Shown in pieces: positions 16,136 to 24,229 of a stretch of DNA of 64,000 bases. Made by a program: the position numbers and the translations under genes. Below the pieces are notes generated by a model, which was not told where the DNA came from, did not search any database, and saw nothing but the letters and a program-made list of their open reading frames with translations. The DNA lies in the NCBI GenBank assembly GCA_017505525.1, contig JAFVPB010000002.1:99508-163507 (forward strand), written 5' to 3'. How positions within the stretch are numbered: the stretch's first letter is position 1; each line of letters begins with the position of its first letter. This DNA comes from Clostridia bacterium. Lineage in GTDB: Bacteria; Bacillota; Clostridia; UMGS1883.

Positions 16136-17584
16136 TTAGTCTTCAAAAGCTTTATAAAGCTTTGCCATACCGCCGGTGCTTGTTTCGCGGTACTTTTCAG
16201 AAATATCTATCCCGGTTTCATACATTGTCTGAATAATAAGGTCGAGCGATATTTTACGCGTATCGGTAAGGAAATTTGCAATATTTACTGCATTAATTGC
16301 CCTCATTGCGGCAACTGCATTACGCTCGATACACGGAATCTGCACAAGTCCGCCTATGGGATCACACGTTAAACCAAGATGGTGCTCAAGAGCAATTTCT
16401 GCGGCATATTCAATCTGCTCGATACTCATATCAAAAAGCTCTCCAAGTGCCGCTGCCGCCATTGAACAAGCCGTTCCTATCTCTGCCTGGCAACCGCATT
16501 GTGCTCCGCTTATCGATGCATTTGTCTTTACAAGCATACCAACAACCGCCGCTGCTGCAAGCGCTTTGTGTATTTCCTTGTCGCTGTAGCCACGCTTTTT
16601 CTGATAATAATAAAGCACAGCAGGTACTACGCCACATGCACCGCAGGTGGGAGCAGTTACAATCTTACCTCCCGATGCATTTTCCTCGCCCACTGCATAA
16701 GCATAGGCACAAACAAGCCTGTTTTCCTTTGTTTCGGGCGTTTCATCAATATGGCGCTGATTAAAAAGATACTTTGCTTTTCTTTTAACATCAAGTCCAC
16801 CGGGAAGCACACCATCAGTATTTATTCCGCGTTCGATAGCTTCTTTCATAGCTTCCCACACTTCCTGAATGAATTCGTGGTAGCCATCACCCTCAATCAT
16901 TTCAACGTATTCTGATAAACGCATATTGTTTTCTTTGCAATATTTCGAGATAGCTTCAAAACTGTCGAGTTTATAAATTCTTTCGTGAAGCTTAGCTTCT
17001 TCGTTCTCTTTTAAAACCTCGCCTCCGCCAATACTGTAGGCACGAATTGAATTTACTTCTTCCCCGCCTTTATAGGCAAAGATTTCCATAGTATTGGGAT
17101 GCGGAAGTGATTTTTTAATTCTGTTGAATTCAACCTTTGTTTTTATAGGCGCAAGCGTTTCACGAACAATCCTGTCCGTTCCGTGGCCGATGCCTGTAAG
17201 CGCGAGAGAACCGTATAAAATAACCTTAAAGCTATCAGCTTCCGGATTATTTTCCTTAAACTCTTTACATATACGTTCAGGTCCCATAGTATGAGAACTT
17301 GATGGACCTCTGCCTATTTTATAGAGTTCTTTTATAGTTTCCATTCCGCCCTTAACCCTTTTTATAGGCTCCACCTTTGCCCTGTCGGCAAGCAAGCTAT
17401 CTATCGATACTCCGAAAAAACTGCTTATTTTGCACAATGCTTCAAGAGTGGGAAGCACTGTACCCTGTTCCCACTTTGATATAGCCTTGTCGCTTACACC
17501 AAGTTCTTTTGCAAGCTCGCTCTGTTTAAGATTTTTGCTTTTTCTTAAATTGTATATTCTGTTTGCAACTTTTTCTTTTTCCAT
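16136..17584 (-). CDS. XRE DNA-binding domain fused to Fe-S L-serine dehydratase
   Basis: The 482-residue product joins an XRE helix-turn-helix (about residues 8-62, QSELAKELGVSDKAISKWEQG) to a full single-chain L-serine ammonia-lyase (81-482), which deaminates serine to pyruvate. The lyase has SSSHTMGP (95-102) at the start of its beta domain. Its alpha domain has Cys365, Cys407 and Cys418, spaced 42 and 11 as in the [4Fe-4S] ligands of the Legionella enzyme. The frame is continuous. An internal ATG at 17344 (residue 81), preceded by AAGGGCGG, could also yield the lyase alone. The fusion suggests a serine- or cluster-responsive autoregulator, which is inference. The gene is monocistronic. 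Confidence 0.93.
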   Translation of the reverse strand: MEKEKVANRIYNLRKSKNLKQSELAKELGVSDKAISKWEQGTVLPTLEALCKISSFFGVSIDSLLADRAKVEPIKRVKGGMETIKELYKIGRGPSSSHTMGPERICKEFKENNPEADSFKVILYGSLALTGIGHGTDRIVRETLAPIKTKVEFNRIKKSLPHPNTMEIFAYKGGEEVNSIRAYSIGGGEVLKENEEAKLHERIYKLDSFEAISKYCKENNMRLSEYVEMIEGDGYHEFIQEVWEAMKEAIERGINTDGVLPGGLDVKRKAKYLFNQRHIDETPETKENRLVCAYAYAVGEENASGGKIVTAPTCGACGVVPAVLYYYQKKRGYSDKEIHKALAAAAVVGMLVKTNASISGAQCGCQAEIGTACSMAAAALGELFDMSIEQIEYAAEIALEHHLGLTCDPIGGLVQIPCIERNAVAAMRAINAVNIANFLTDTRKISLDLIIQTMYETGIDISEKYRETSTGGMAKLYKAFED

Positions 17585-17629
17585 AATCGTCCTCTGGTTT
17601 GTTTAAATCTCTAGTTCGGTAAAACCTAA

Positions 17630-17663
17630 GGGATATTTAAAAACCTTTTGTTTTAAATATCCC
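17630..17663 (-). terminator. Terminator after the esterase-DUF4432 operon
   Basis: A 13-bp stem (17630-17642 and 17651-17663) lies just downstream of the DUF4432 gene. Its sequence GGGATATTTAAAA is a variant of the recurrent hairpin family. The T-rich tract is in the arm and loop, not after the stem. Confidence 0.7.
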
Positions 17664-17673
17664 CTGATTCTAA

Positions 17674-18756
17674 TCAGATATTCTGTATTTTTTCTATCAT
17701 CTTCTGGCTTTCTTCTGGTGTGAGAAGGCCTGTAACCATATGATATGTCATTGTTTCACCCGGCTGAAGATATTTTTCATATCCCATCTTCTTGCAGTAG
17801 AGATAGCCCATATGCTCTGCAGTTGCAGGAAGCACCATGCCAAGAGCATCTTCGTCGTCTGTTCTTGCTATCCATCTTATGCCAAAAGGAAGCTCTGCAG
17901 TCTTGTGCTGAACATATGCTGCGTAGCCATCGGGAAGAAGCTGCATTGTATGAGCATTACCCTCGCTGTCGCAATCATATTTACAGGTGAATACAATTTC
18001 AGGGTCGTACGACTGTGAGTTTTTATCAACTGTGTCAACAAGCGACATATCCTTATCAAGCTTATCAAGATATTCGTTTGTCTTCTTCGCTCTTGCTTCA
18101 GGATATCCTTCGGGCACTTCGTGGTGAGCAACTATATTTTCGTGCTTTGCTGTGTAGTAAAGCTTTGAGCCATCTACAGGACGATGGTTTATATGGCAAA
18201 GGTAGAAATATTCAAGAGGCATATCCTTTTTATTTGTGAAGCTTACTGTTTCTTCAATAACTGTTGCTCCCTCGTAAAGCTTGCATTCGGGCATAAATTC
18301 ATAGTTGTATTCAAATGCTCTCTTGTGAGTATACACACCGCCAACTGCTATGTATTTGCCCTTTTCATCTTCTCCTACTGTAACGTAAGCAGTTTTATAC
18401 TTTGCAATAGGAAGCTCGCCGTGAGGAAGATGTGTGTCTTCCGCTGTGGGGTTACCCATTGCACTAAGGCCACAATGCATTATAAACCCGCCATAGCTTT
18501 CTCCGTAAACATCCTTACAAACCTCGGGCTCGTCGTAAATTGATTTCATTGTTAAATCGTGGCCTAAAAATTCAGCGCGCCAAACCTGCTGACCCATATA
18601 AGGAAGAACTGTAGCACTTCCCTTGTCGTTTTTGATTGTAACTGCTTCAACACCTGTTGAGTATTTAAAAATTGTTGCCTTAAGGCTTCCGCTTTCAACA
18701 AGCACTCTCTCGTCAGTTGAAAAGAGGTCTTTGTACAAATAGATTTTTCCGTTCAT
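17674..18756 (-). CDS. DUF4432 family protein, aldose-epimerase-like (copy 1)
   Basis: The 360-residue product belongs to the galactose-mutarotase-like superfamily as DUF4432. Recognisable parts are TVLPYMGQQVWRAEFLG near residue 50, MHCGLSAMGNP, CHINHRP (about 185) and GIRWIARTDDEDALGMVLPATAEH near 300. Histidine pairs typical of sugar-binding epimerase folds are present. It lies 19 bases downstream of an esterase gene in the same operon, which suggests processing of an acylated sugar, but the substrate is unknown. The start at 18756 (MNGKIYLYKD) follows AAAGGAG. A paralogue with clearly similar sequence is encoded at 45754-46848. Confidence 0.8.
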   Translation of the reverse strand: MNGKIYLYKDLFSTDERVLVESGSLKATIFKYSTGVEAVTIKNDKGSATVLPYMGQQVWRAEFLGHDLTMKSIYDEPEVCKDVYGESYGGFIMHCGLSAMGNPTAEDTHLPHGELPIAKYKTAYVTVGEDEKGKYIAVGGVYTHKRAFEYNYEFMPECKLYEGATVIEETVSFTNKKDMPLEYFYLCHINHRPVDGSKLYYTAKHENIVAHHEVPEGYPEARAKKTNEYLDKLDKDMSLVDTVDKNSQSYDPEIVFTCKYDCDSEGNAHTMQLLPDGYAAYVQHKTAELPFGIRWIARTDDEDALGMVLPATAEHMGYLYCKKMGYEKYLQPGETMTYHMVTGLLTPEESQKMIEKIQNI

Positions 18757-18775
18757 TTTAATTCTCCTTTTAATT

Positions 18776-19639
18776 TTATATTTCATCTTCATTTATAGCT
18801 CCGCCGCGGTATTCGGCATCGTCATATTCTGAAAGATTAAAGTATATATTCATCCAGTCTGTGCAAAGATCAAACCAGCTTGATATATGCTTGTATTCGG
18901 GACGCTCGATCAAAGTTTCTCCGTTTGCAGTGGAAAGCCCGTGCATTCCCTTTGGATATACGTGAAGTTCATACGGTATATTCTTTTCCGACATAGCCTC
19001 TGCAAGCATCAGCGAATTGCAAACGGGAACAGCGCTGTCTTCCCAGGTGTGCCAAATAAAGGCTGGAGGCATATTTTCGTGAACATTTTTTTCAAGCGAT
19101 AAAAGGTCGTATTTACTTTCATCGCCATCAAACAGAGTAAAGAAGGATCCATTGTGGCGTTTGCCTTTTTCAGCCGTAATAACACTGTAGCACGAGATAA
19201 GCAAATCAGGCCTGTTTTTTCCTTTTTCCATTCCTTTAATATCTTTTAAGAAATCGCTATCATAATTTGTTGCAAGCGAGGTTGCTAAATGTCCGCCTGC
19301 CGAAAAGCCGATAACCGCAATCTGATTTGGGTCTACTCTCCACTTTTCACAATTATCACGAACCATACAAATAGCTCTTGTGGCATCACGAAGCGGTTGA
19401 GTATATTTCTTCGGACAAATTGTGTATTTAACCACAAACGCCTGAAATCCCCTGGCAAGAAACTGCATTGCAATCGGCTCGCCCTCTCTGGGAGAAAGAT
19501 TACTGTATCCACCGCCTGGAAAAATTATAACTGCAGGTCTTTTTTTTCTTCCTTTTAAAGAAAAGACTGCCATTTCAGGATTGTATTCGCTTAAATCATA
19601 TTCATCGTCGTTCCAAAGGCTGACTTTTTCATAAATCAT
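18776..19639 (-). CDS. Alpha/beta hydrolase, acetyl-xylan-esterase-like
   Basis: The 287-residue product is a cytoplasmic BD-FAE/acetyl-esterase-type hydrolase. The oxyanion motif FPGGGYS is near residue 40, the nucleophile elbow GFSAGGHLA near 112, the acid WHTWEDSAVP near 205 and the catalytic His in KGMHGLS near 240. No signal peptide is present, so imported, acylated oligosaccharides or other intracellular esters are plausible substrates (inference). The start at 19639 follows GAGGGAGG at good spacing. The open frame upstream of it is not needed. It is the first gene of a two-gene operon with DUF4432. Confidence 0.87.
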   Translation of the reverse strand: MIYEKVSLWNDDEYDLSEYNPEMAVFSLKGRKKRPAVIIFPGGGYSNLSPREGEPIAMQFLARGFQAFVVKYTICPKKYTQPLRDATRAICMVRDNCEKWRVDPNQIAVIGFSAGGHLATSLATNYDSDFLKDIKGMEKGKNRPDLLISCYSVITAEKGKRHNGSFFTLFDGDESKYDLLSLEKNVHENMPPAFIWHTWEDSAVPVCNSLMLAEAMSEKNIPYELHVYPKGMHGLSTANGETLIERPEYKHISSWFDLCTDWMNIYFNLSEYDDAEYRGGAINEDEI

Positions 19640-19714
19640 AAATTTTCCTCCCTCTTTTTCCATACTTTTAAAGTTTATACTATTTAAGATAAATAGTCAA
19701 GAGGATAAAAATAA

Positions 19715-19748
19715 AAGGGGATGTAAAAAATCAAATTTTACTCCCCTT
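19715..19748. terminator. Hairpin terminator after dut
   Basis: A stem formed by AAGGGGA-T-GTAAAA and TTTTAC-TCCCCTT with one bulged base lies downstream of dut on the minus strand. It is a degenerate member of the recurrent hairpin family. Confidence 0.65.
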
Positions 19749-19760
19749 CTTTCTTTAAAT

Positions 19761-20222
19761 TTAATGTTTTCCTGTAGAACCAAATCCGCCTGCGCCGCGC
19801 TCGGTATCATCAAGCGATTCTGCTACTGTGAAATCAGCCGTAATATATGGAGCAAGAACGATTTGCGCTATTCTTTCTCCGTCTTCAATTTGCTGAATCT
19901 CCTCACTATGATTGTGAAGAGCCACCATTATCTCGCCACGGTAGTCGCTATCTATTACGCCAACCTTATTTGCAGGTGCAAGCGAACGCTTGCAGGCAAT
20001 TCCGCTGCGGGCATAGATAAGCCCAACTAACCCATCGGGAATTTCCATAGCAATACCTGTGTGGATAAACTTTGTTTCGTGGGGATTGATTGTTATTGTT
20101 TCACCCTCGGTAAAAGCATATAAATCGGCACCTGCCGCGCAGGGTGAACCATAGCTTGGCACAATTGCTTTTTCATTAAGCTTCTGAATTCTAACGTTTT
20201 TCTTTTGCATTTTAATTTCCAT
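19761..20222 (-). CDS. dut: dUTP diphosphatase
   Basis: The enzyme hydrolyses dUTP to dUMP, keeping uracil out of DNA and feeding thymidylate synthesis. The 153-residue product has the five trimeric dUTPase motifs: AGADLYA, RSGIACKRSL, GVIDSDYRGEI, GERIAQIVLAP and the C-terminal P-loop-like RGAGGFGSTG. The start at 20222 gives MEIKMQKK. An alternative ATG is at 20210. The ribosome site GGGCGGA is the 3' arm of a 9-bp hairpin. It lies downstream of nrdG and nrdD, so the neighbourhood is devoted to deoxynucleotide supply. Confidence 0.95.
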   Translation of the reverse strand: MEIKMQKKNVRIQKLNEKAIVPSYGSPCAAGADLYAFTEGETITINPHETKFIHTGIAMEIPDGLVGLIYARSGIACKRSLAPANKVGVIDSDYRGEIMVALHNHSEEIQQIEDGERIAQIVLAPYITADFTVAESLDDTERGAGGFGSTGKH

Positions 20223-20228
20223 AGCCTT

Positions 20229-20278
20229 TCCGCCCACAAATAGTAATTAAAAATGTATACGCACTTTTCGTGGGCGGA
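20229..20278 (-). promoter_or_regulatory. Leader hairpin that covers the dut ribosome-binding site
   Basis: On the minus strand TCCGCCCAC (complement of 20270-20278) pairs perfectly with GTGGGCGGA (complement of 20229-20237), 32 bases apart. The second arm is the purine-rich Shine-Dalgarno that ends about 6 bases before the dut ATG. Confidence 0.5.
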
Positions 20279-20299
20279 TAAGGCGTATAATGGAAATTA

Positions 20300-20388
20300 T
20301 GCACATCGCCGTTTCGCATCGCACACGATGCGAAAATTTCGGCGGTGCAATAAATTCCGCCGGAGGCATAACGTGATTTTCACGTTAT
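20300..20388 (-). other. Two strong hairpins between nrdG and dut
   Basis: The first has TTTCGCATCG/CGATGCGAAA (20312-20321 and 20326-20335) extended by CGCCG/CGGCG. The second, ATAACGTGA/TCACGTTAT (20368-20376 and 20380-20388), overlaps the nrdG stop codon. Neither has a terminal T-run, so they may stabilise mRNA or form a processing site and not terminate. Confidence 0.5.
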
Positions 20389-20948
20389 TTCTCCTCTATA
20401 TCGGTGCTTCCCATAGTTCTTTCCCATTTTCCTTCAAGAAGCACCGTTTTATTTTCTTTTAGTGATTTTTTCACATCTATAATCCGCTGATTTGAAGAGC
20501 CTCGGAAAAGAAGCGCAAGTGATTTAAGCTCTTCCACAAATCTTCCGTCGACCAATACGTCGATATACGAAAGAAGCTCTTTCACTGAATCTATATCGCC
20601 TGCTTTGCCTTTTAAAAGCTCTTCATCAAAAACATACCCGGTGTAGCACCAAACGGTTTTTTCGGGATATTTTTCTTTGAATTTTTTTAAAAGTGTAATA
20701 AGCCCTCCGCGATTTTCAGTTTCCATAGGCTCTCCACCAAGAAGCGAAAGCCCCTCTATATAGCTTTTTCCTGCCGCTTCAACCACTTCATTTATAACGC
20801 TTTCGTCAAACTTTTCTCCATAGTTAAAGTCCCACGCCTCACTGTTGAAGCAGTTTTTGCATTTGTGGCGACATCCGCTTACAAAAACAGAAACCCTTAC
20901 GCCGGGTCCGTTTGCTATATCAAATTTTTTTATCGTAGCGTAGTTCAT
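20385..20948 (-). CDS. nrdG: Anaerobic ribonucleotide reductase activating protein
   Basis: NrdG is the radical-SAM activase that installs the glycyl radical on NrdD. The 187-residue product has the cluster motif SGCRHKCKNC (Cys26, Cys30, Cys33) and LGGEP for SAM binding. The start at 20948 (MNYATIKKFD) follows AGGTTGG. The long upstream extension to 21047 runs through a hairpin and is rejected. It lies 287 bases downstream of nrdD on the same strand, separated by unusual structured DNA. Confidence 0.94.
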   Translation of the reverse strand: MNYATIKKFDIANGPGVRVSVFVSGCRHKCKNCFNSEAWDFNYGEKFDESVINEVVEAAGKSYIEGLSLLGGEPMETENRGGLITLLKKFKEKYPEKTVWCYTGYVFDEELLKGKAGDIDSVKELLSYIDVLVDGRFVEELKSLALLFRGSSNQRIIDVKKSLKENKTVLLEGKWERTMGSTDIEEK

Positions 20949-20977
20949 AATATCTACCAACCTATTTTCGCGTAAAT

Positions 20978-21010
20978 AGTGGTGTAAAAAACTCTGTTTT
21001 TTACACCACT
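20978..21010. terminator. Hairpin of the recurrent terminator family, upstream of nrdG
   Basis: A perfect 15-bp stem (20978-20992 and 20996-21010) with a TCT loop lies 30 bases before the nrdG start. It has apical A6/T6 but no T-run after the stem on the minus strand. It may end nrdD transcription or attenuate nrdG. Confidence 0.55.
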
Positions 21011-21041
21011 CACTTGGGGATAGGAAAAAATGCTTCAGAAC

Positions 21042-21207
21042 GGACAAACTGAGCCAAAGATGTATTGATATACTTCGAAGGCGAAGTTTGTTCGTAGCAA
21101 AAAGACTTAGTTATAAAGAAAAATCGAAAGAAATGAGATTTTTCAACCTAAAACATAAAACTTCACTTTTGCACCTGTTTCGCCCATTATAATTGGTGTC
21201 TTTTTGC
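21042..21207. other. Gene-less structured segment between nrdD and nrdG
   Basis: The segment holds three nested or serial inverted repeats. GGACAAACT (21042-21050) pairs with AGTTTGTTC (21085-21093), continuing through tandem GA/GA and GCC/GGC to a GTAT-TGAT-ATAC tip. GAAAAATC (21118-21125) pairs with GATTTTTC (21137-21144). GCAAAAAGAC (21097-21106) and GTCTTTTTGC (21198-21207) enclose the latter. No open reading frame of note is present. It could be a small structured RNA or a miniature inverted-repeat insertion. Confidence 0.5.
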
Positions 21208-21234
21208 GGTCTGGACGTTTTTAACATCCCCTTT

Positions 21235-23406
21235 TTATAAATGTAATACTCTTTCTTTTATCTCCTGCGTTCTTCCCTGATTCCAATACTGTGTTCCGAT
21301 ATATCCGCAGGTGCGCCTTGCAACATTCATCTTTGCCTGATCTGTGTTTCCGCAGTTGGGACATCTCCATATAAGCTTACCATCTTCATCCTCGTGGATT
21401 TCAATTTCTCCGTCGTATCCGCATTCCTGGCAGAAATCGCTCTTTGTATTTAATTCAGCATACATAATATTATCGTATATGAATTTCATAACAGAGCACA
21501 CTGCATCAAGGTTGTTCTGCATATTGGGAACCTCAACATACGAAATTGCACCGCCGGGAGAAAGTGCCTGGAATTTAGCTTCAAGAGTAAGCTTATCAAA
21601 GGCATCGATTTCTTCTGTAACATGAACGTGATAGCTGTTTGTGATATAGTTTCTATCGGTTACGCCCTTAATTACACCAAAACGCTTCTGAAGGCTCTTT
21701 GCAAATTTATATGTTGTGCTTTCAAGCGGAGTTCCGTAAAGCGAATAGTCGATATTTTCTGCTGCTTTCCACTTTGCAGTATATTCGTTGAGTTTTTTCA
21801 TAATCTCAAGTCCGAGTGCTTCACCCTCCGGTTCTGTGAGCTTTTTGCCGTTAAGGCTGTAAACACATTCCCAAAGACCTGCATATCCAAGAGATATTGT
21901 TGAATATCCGCCATGAAGATATTTATCAATCTTCTCGCCTTTATTAAGACGTAAAAGTGCACCATGCTGCCACAGAATTGGCGCAGCATCGGAAAGTGTT
22001 CCCGTTAATCTTTCATGGCGACACTGAAGCGCTCTGTGGCAAAGCTCCATTCTTTCGTCAAATATTTTCCAGAATTTATCCATATCGCCCTGAGCTGAAA
22101 GGCCGATATCAACCAGGTTAACAGTTACAACACCCTGATTGAATCTTCCGTAATATTTGGGCTTGCCATCTTCATCAACAAAAGGAGTAAGGAAGCTTCG
22201 GCACCCCATACATGTGTAGCAATGGCCTTCACCGTTTTTATCTATTTTATTCTGAAGCATTATTTTTTCAGAGATATAATCGGGCACCATTCTCTTTGCA
22301 GTACACTTAGCCGCAAGTTTTGTAAGATAGTAGTATTCACTGTCTTCGTGAACGTTATCCTCTTCAAGCACATAAATAAGCTTTGGGAATGCAGGAGTAA
22401 TCCAGTTGCCCTTTTCATTCTTAACGCCCTTATAGCGCTGACGGAGTGTTTCTTCTATAATTAATGCAAGGTCTTTCTTTTCGCGCTCGTTCTTTGCTTC
22501 GTTAAGATACATAAACACAGTAACAAACGGTGCCTGACCGTTGGTTGTCATAAGAGTTACAACCTGATACTGAATCATCTGCACGCCGTCTTTAACCTCG
22601 TCGCGCAGGCGCTTTTCTGTGATTTCGTCAATCTGCTCCTCGGTTGCACCGATGATTGATAATTCCTCTTCGACCTGTTTTCTGATTTTCTTACGGCTGA
22701 TATCAACAAAAGGCGCAAGATGAGTAAGGCTGATGCTCTGCCCGCCATACTGGCAAGAAGCCACCTGAGCTATTATCTGTGTGGAAATATTACATGCGGT
22801 GGAGAAGCTGTGGGGTTTTTCAATCATTGTTCCGCTGATAACGGTGCCGTTCTGAAGCATATCTTCAAGGTTTACAAGGTCGCAGTTGTGCATATGCTGT
22901 GCGAAATAATCGGCATCGTGGAAATGAATAATGCCCTGCTCGTGAGCTGCCACAATATCGGAAGGAAGAAGAATTCTCTTTGTAATATCCTTACTTACCT
23001 CGCCTGCCATATAGTCGCGCTGCACACTGTTAACAGTTGGATTCTTATTAGAATTTTCCTGTTTAACCTCTTCATTATTGCATTCAATAAGGCTTAAAAT
23101 CTGCTCGTCAGTAGTATTTGATTTTCTTACAAGAGCACGTGTGTAACGATATGTAATGTATCTGCGGGCAACATCGAATGCACGCTGATTCATAATCTGG
23201 TCTTCCACCATATCCTGTATTTCTTCCACGCTGAGAGAACGGTTTATATTCTGAGCCGCACTTTCAACGTCTTCGGCTATTCTTTTAATCTGTATTGCCG
23301 ACATTCTGCTGCTGGGCACAACACTGTCGTTTGCTTTGGTAACCGCTTTTACGATTTTTTCGGCATCAAAAACAACCTCTGCCCCGCTTCTTTTGATTAT
23401 TTTCAT
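21235..23406 (-). CDS. nrdD: Anaerobic ribonucleoside-triphosphate reductase
   Basis: NrdD is the oxygen-sensitive class III reductase that makes dNTPs from NTPs. The 723-residue product has an N-terminal ATP-cone (about residues 3-95). The C-terminal zinc site contains CQECGYDG and CPNCGNTD. The glycyl-radical motif RTCGYIG has the radical Gly near 701. The start at 23406 follows TAGGAGTGG. A GTG at 23415 in frame lies within that ribosome site. A near-perfect promoter with two NrdR boxes precedes it. With no aerobic reductase in the window, it fits a strict anaerobe. Confidence 0.97.
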   Translation of the reverse strand: MKIIKRSGAEVVFDAEKIVKAVTKANDSVVPSSRMSAIQIKRIAEDVESAAQNINRSLSVEEIQDMVEDQIMNQRAFDVARRYITYRYTRALVRKSNTTDEQILSLIECNNEEVKQENSNKNPTVNSVQRDYMAGEVSKDITKRILLPSDIVAAHEQGIIHFHDADYFAQHMHNCDLVNLEDMLQNGTVISGTMIEKPHSFSTACNISTQIIAQVASCQYGGQSISLTHLAPFVDISRKKIRKQVEEELSIIGATEEQIDEITEKRLRDEVKDGVQMIQYQVVTLMTTNGQAPFVTVFMYLNEAKNEREKKDLALIIEETLRQRYKGVKNEKGNWITPAFPKLIYVLEEDNVHEDSEYYYLTKLAAKCTAKRMVPDYISEKIMLQNKIDKNGEGHCYTCMGCRSFLTPFVDEDGKPKYYGRFNQGVVTVNLVDIGLSAQGDMDKFWKIFDERMELCHRALQCRHERLTGTLSDAAPILWQHGALLRLNKGEKIDKYLHGGYSTISLGYAGLWECVYSLNGKKLTEPEGEALGLEIMKKLNEYTAKWKAAENIDYSLYGTPLESTTYKFAKSLQKRFGVIKGVTDRNYITNSYHVHVTEEIDAFDKLTLEAKFQALSPGGAISYVEVPNMQNNLDAVCSVMKFIYDNIMYAELNTKSDFCQECGYDGEIEIHEDEDGKLIWRCPNCGNTDQAKMNVARRTCGYIGTQYWNQGRTQEIKERVLHL

Positions 23407-23451
23407 GATTTCCACTCCTATATATCACTAATTCTTGTGTTCGTATTATTA

Positions 23452-23480
23452 ATTATAACAATATAATGTGTTATTGTCAA
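23452..23480 (-). promoter_or_regulatory. Consensus sigma-A promoter of nrdD
   Basis: The minus strand carries a perfect TTGACA (complement of 23475-23480) and a perfect TATAAT (complement of 23452-23457) separated by 17 bases. Transcription would start near 23445. Confidence 0.9.
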
Positions 23481-23503
23481 CACCATTTTACTATATATTG
23501 TTA
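23456..23503 (-). promoter_or_regulatory. Two NrdR boxes upstream of nrdD
   Basis: The box at 23488-23503 contains CTATATATTGT, which fits the NrdR core CWATATATWGT at every position. The box at 23456-23471 contains CAATATAATGT, one mismatch. The cores begin 32 bases apart, three helical turns. The proximal box overlaps the -10/spacer and the distal one lies upstream of the -35, so repression by NrdR-dATP is expected. Confidence 0.85.
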
Positions 23504-23610
23504 TTTTTTTCCGTATTATTTTATTAGCATATATTTACCTTCTTTTCGTTAGTCATTATTAATTCAGGTAATGATGCTCTCCGATTCAAAGTTAAAATTA
23601 AAAAAATATG

Positions 23611-23639
23611 TTTACTCTTCCTTTATAATGTAGTATAAT
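23611..23639 (+). promoter_or_regulatory. Promoter of hpf
   Basis: TTTACT at 23611-23616 and TATAAT at 23634-23639 are 17 bases apart. A second TATAAT lies at 23624-23629. A GAGGAGGGG ribosome site precedes the hpf start at 23696. Confidence 0.6.
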
Positions 23640-23695
23640 TTAGTTAGGTAAATAAATTTTCATTTACCACATATCAATCAGAGGAGGGGCAATAT

Positions 23696-24229
23696 ATGAC
23701 AACTAACGTTTATGTAAGAAAAACCGATTTAACAAACGAGCAAAAAGAGATGCTTATTAAAAAGGTTGCAAAGCTAGGCAAGTATTTCGACGGTGATGTT
23801 TCAGCAGATATTGTAGTCGGCGAGCAGGCAGGCAAAAAAATTGTTGAAGTTACAATCCGTTCGGGCGGAATGATTTACCGCGCAGAAGAGCGTAACGAAG
23901 AAGTGTATACTGCCACTGACGAAATCATAGATTCTATCGAGCGTCAGATCCGAAAGAATAAAACACGTCTTGCAAAAAGATTGCGCGACGGTGTGAAAAA
24001 GGAAATAGAGCTTTTTGCTCCCGATGAAGAGGAAAGCGAATTTAAAATTGTAAAAACGAAAACGCATCATATAAAGCCGATGAGTGCTGAAGAGGCTATT
24101 TTGCAAATGAACCTTTTAGGGCACGAATTTTTCATTTTCCTCAATTCAGAAACCAACACAACAGATATAGTTTACCGCAGAAAAGACGGAAACTACGGAA
24201 TTATTGAAACAGATTATGATACACATTGA
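23696..24229 (+). CDS. hpf: Ribosome hibernation-promoting factor, long form
   Basis: Long HPF binds the 30S decoding region and dimerises ribosomes to 100S particles in stationary phase. The 177-residue product has the N-terminal S30AE domain (about 1-95). A linker follows, then the C-terminal dimerisation domain with KTHHIKPMSAEEAILQMNLLGHEFFIFLN. Two-domain architecture and length match the long form of Firmicutes. The tail overlaps the start of the next gene. Confidence 0.95.
   Translation: MTTNVYVRKTDLTNEQKEMLIKKVAKLGKYFDGDVSADIVVGEQAGKKIVEVTIRSGGMIYRAEERNEEVYTATDEIIDSIERQIRKNKTRLAKRLRDGVKKEIELFAPDEEESEFKIVKTKTHHIKPMSAEEAILQMNLLGHEFFIFLNSETNTTDIVYRRKDGNYGIIETDYDTH

Noticed and set aside
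20949..21047. N-terminal extension of NrdG
   Set aside because: The extension runs through a 15-bp hairpin and lacks similarity to the family. A ribosome site precedes the ATG at 20948.
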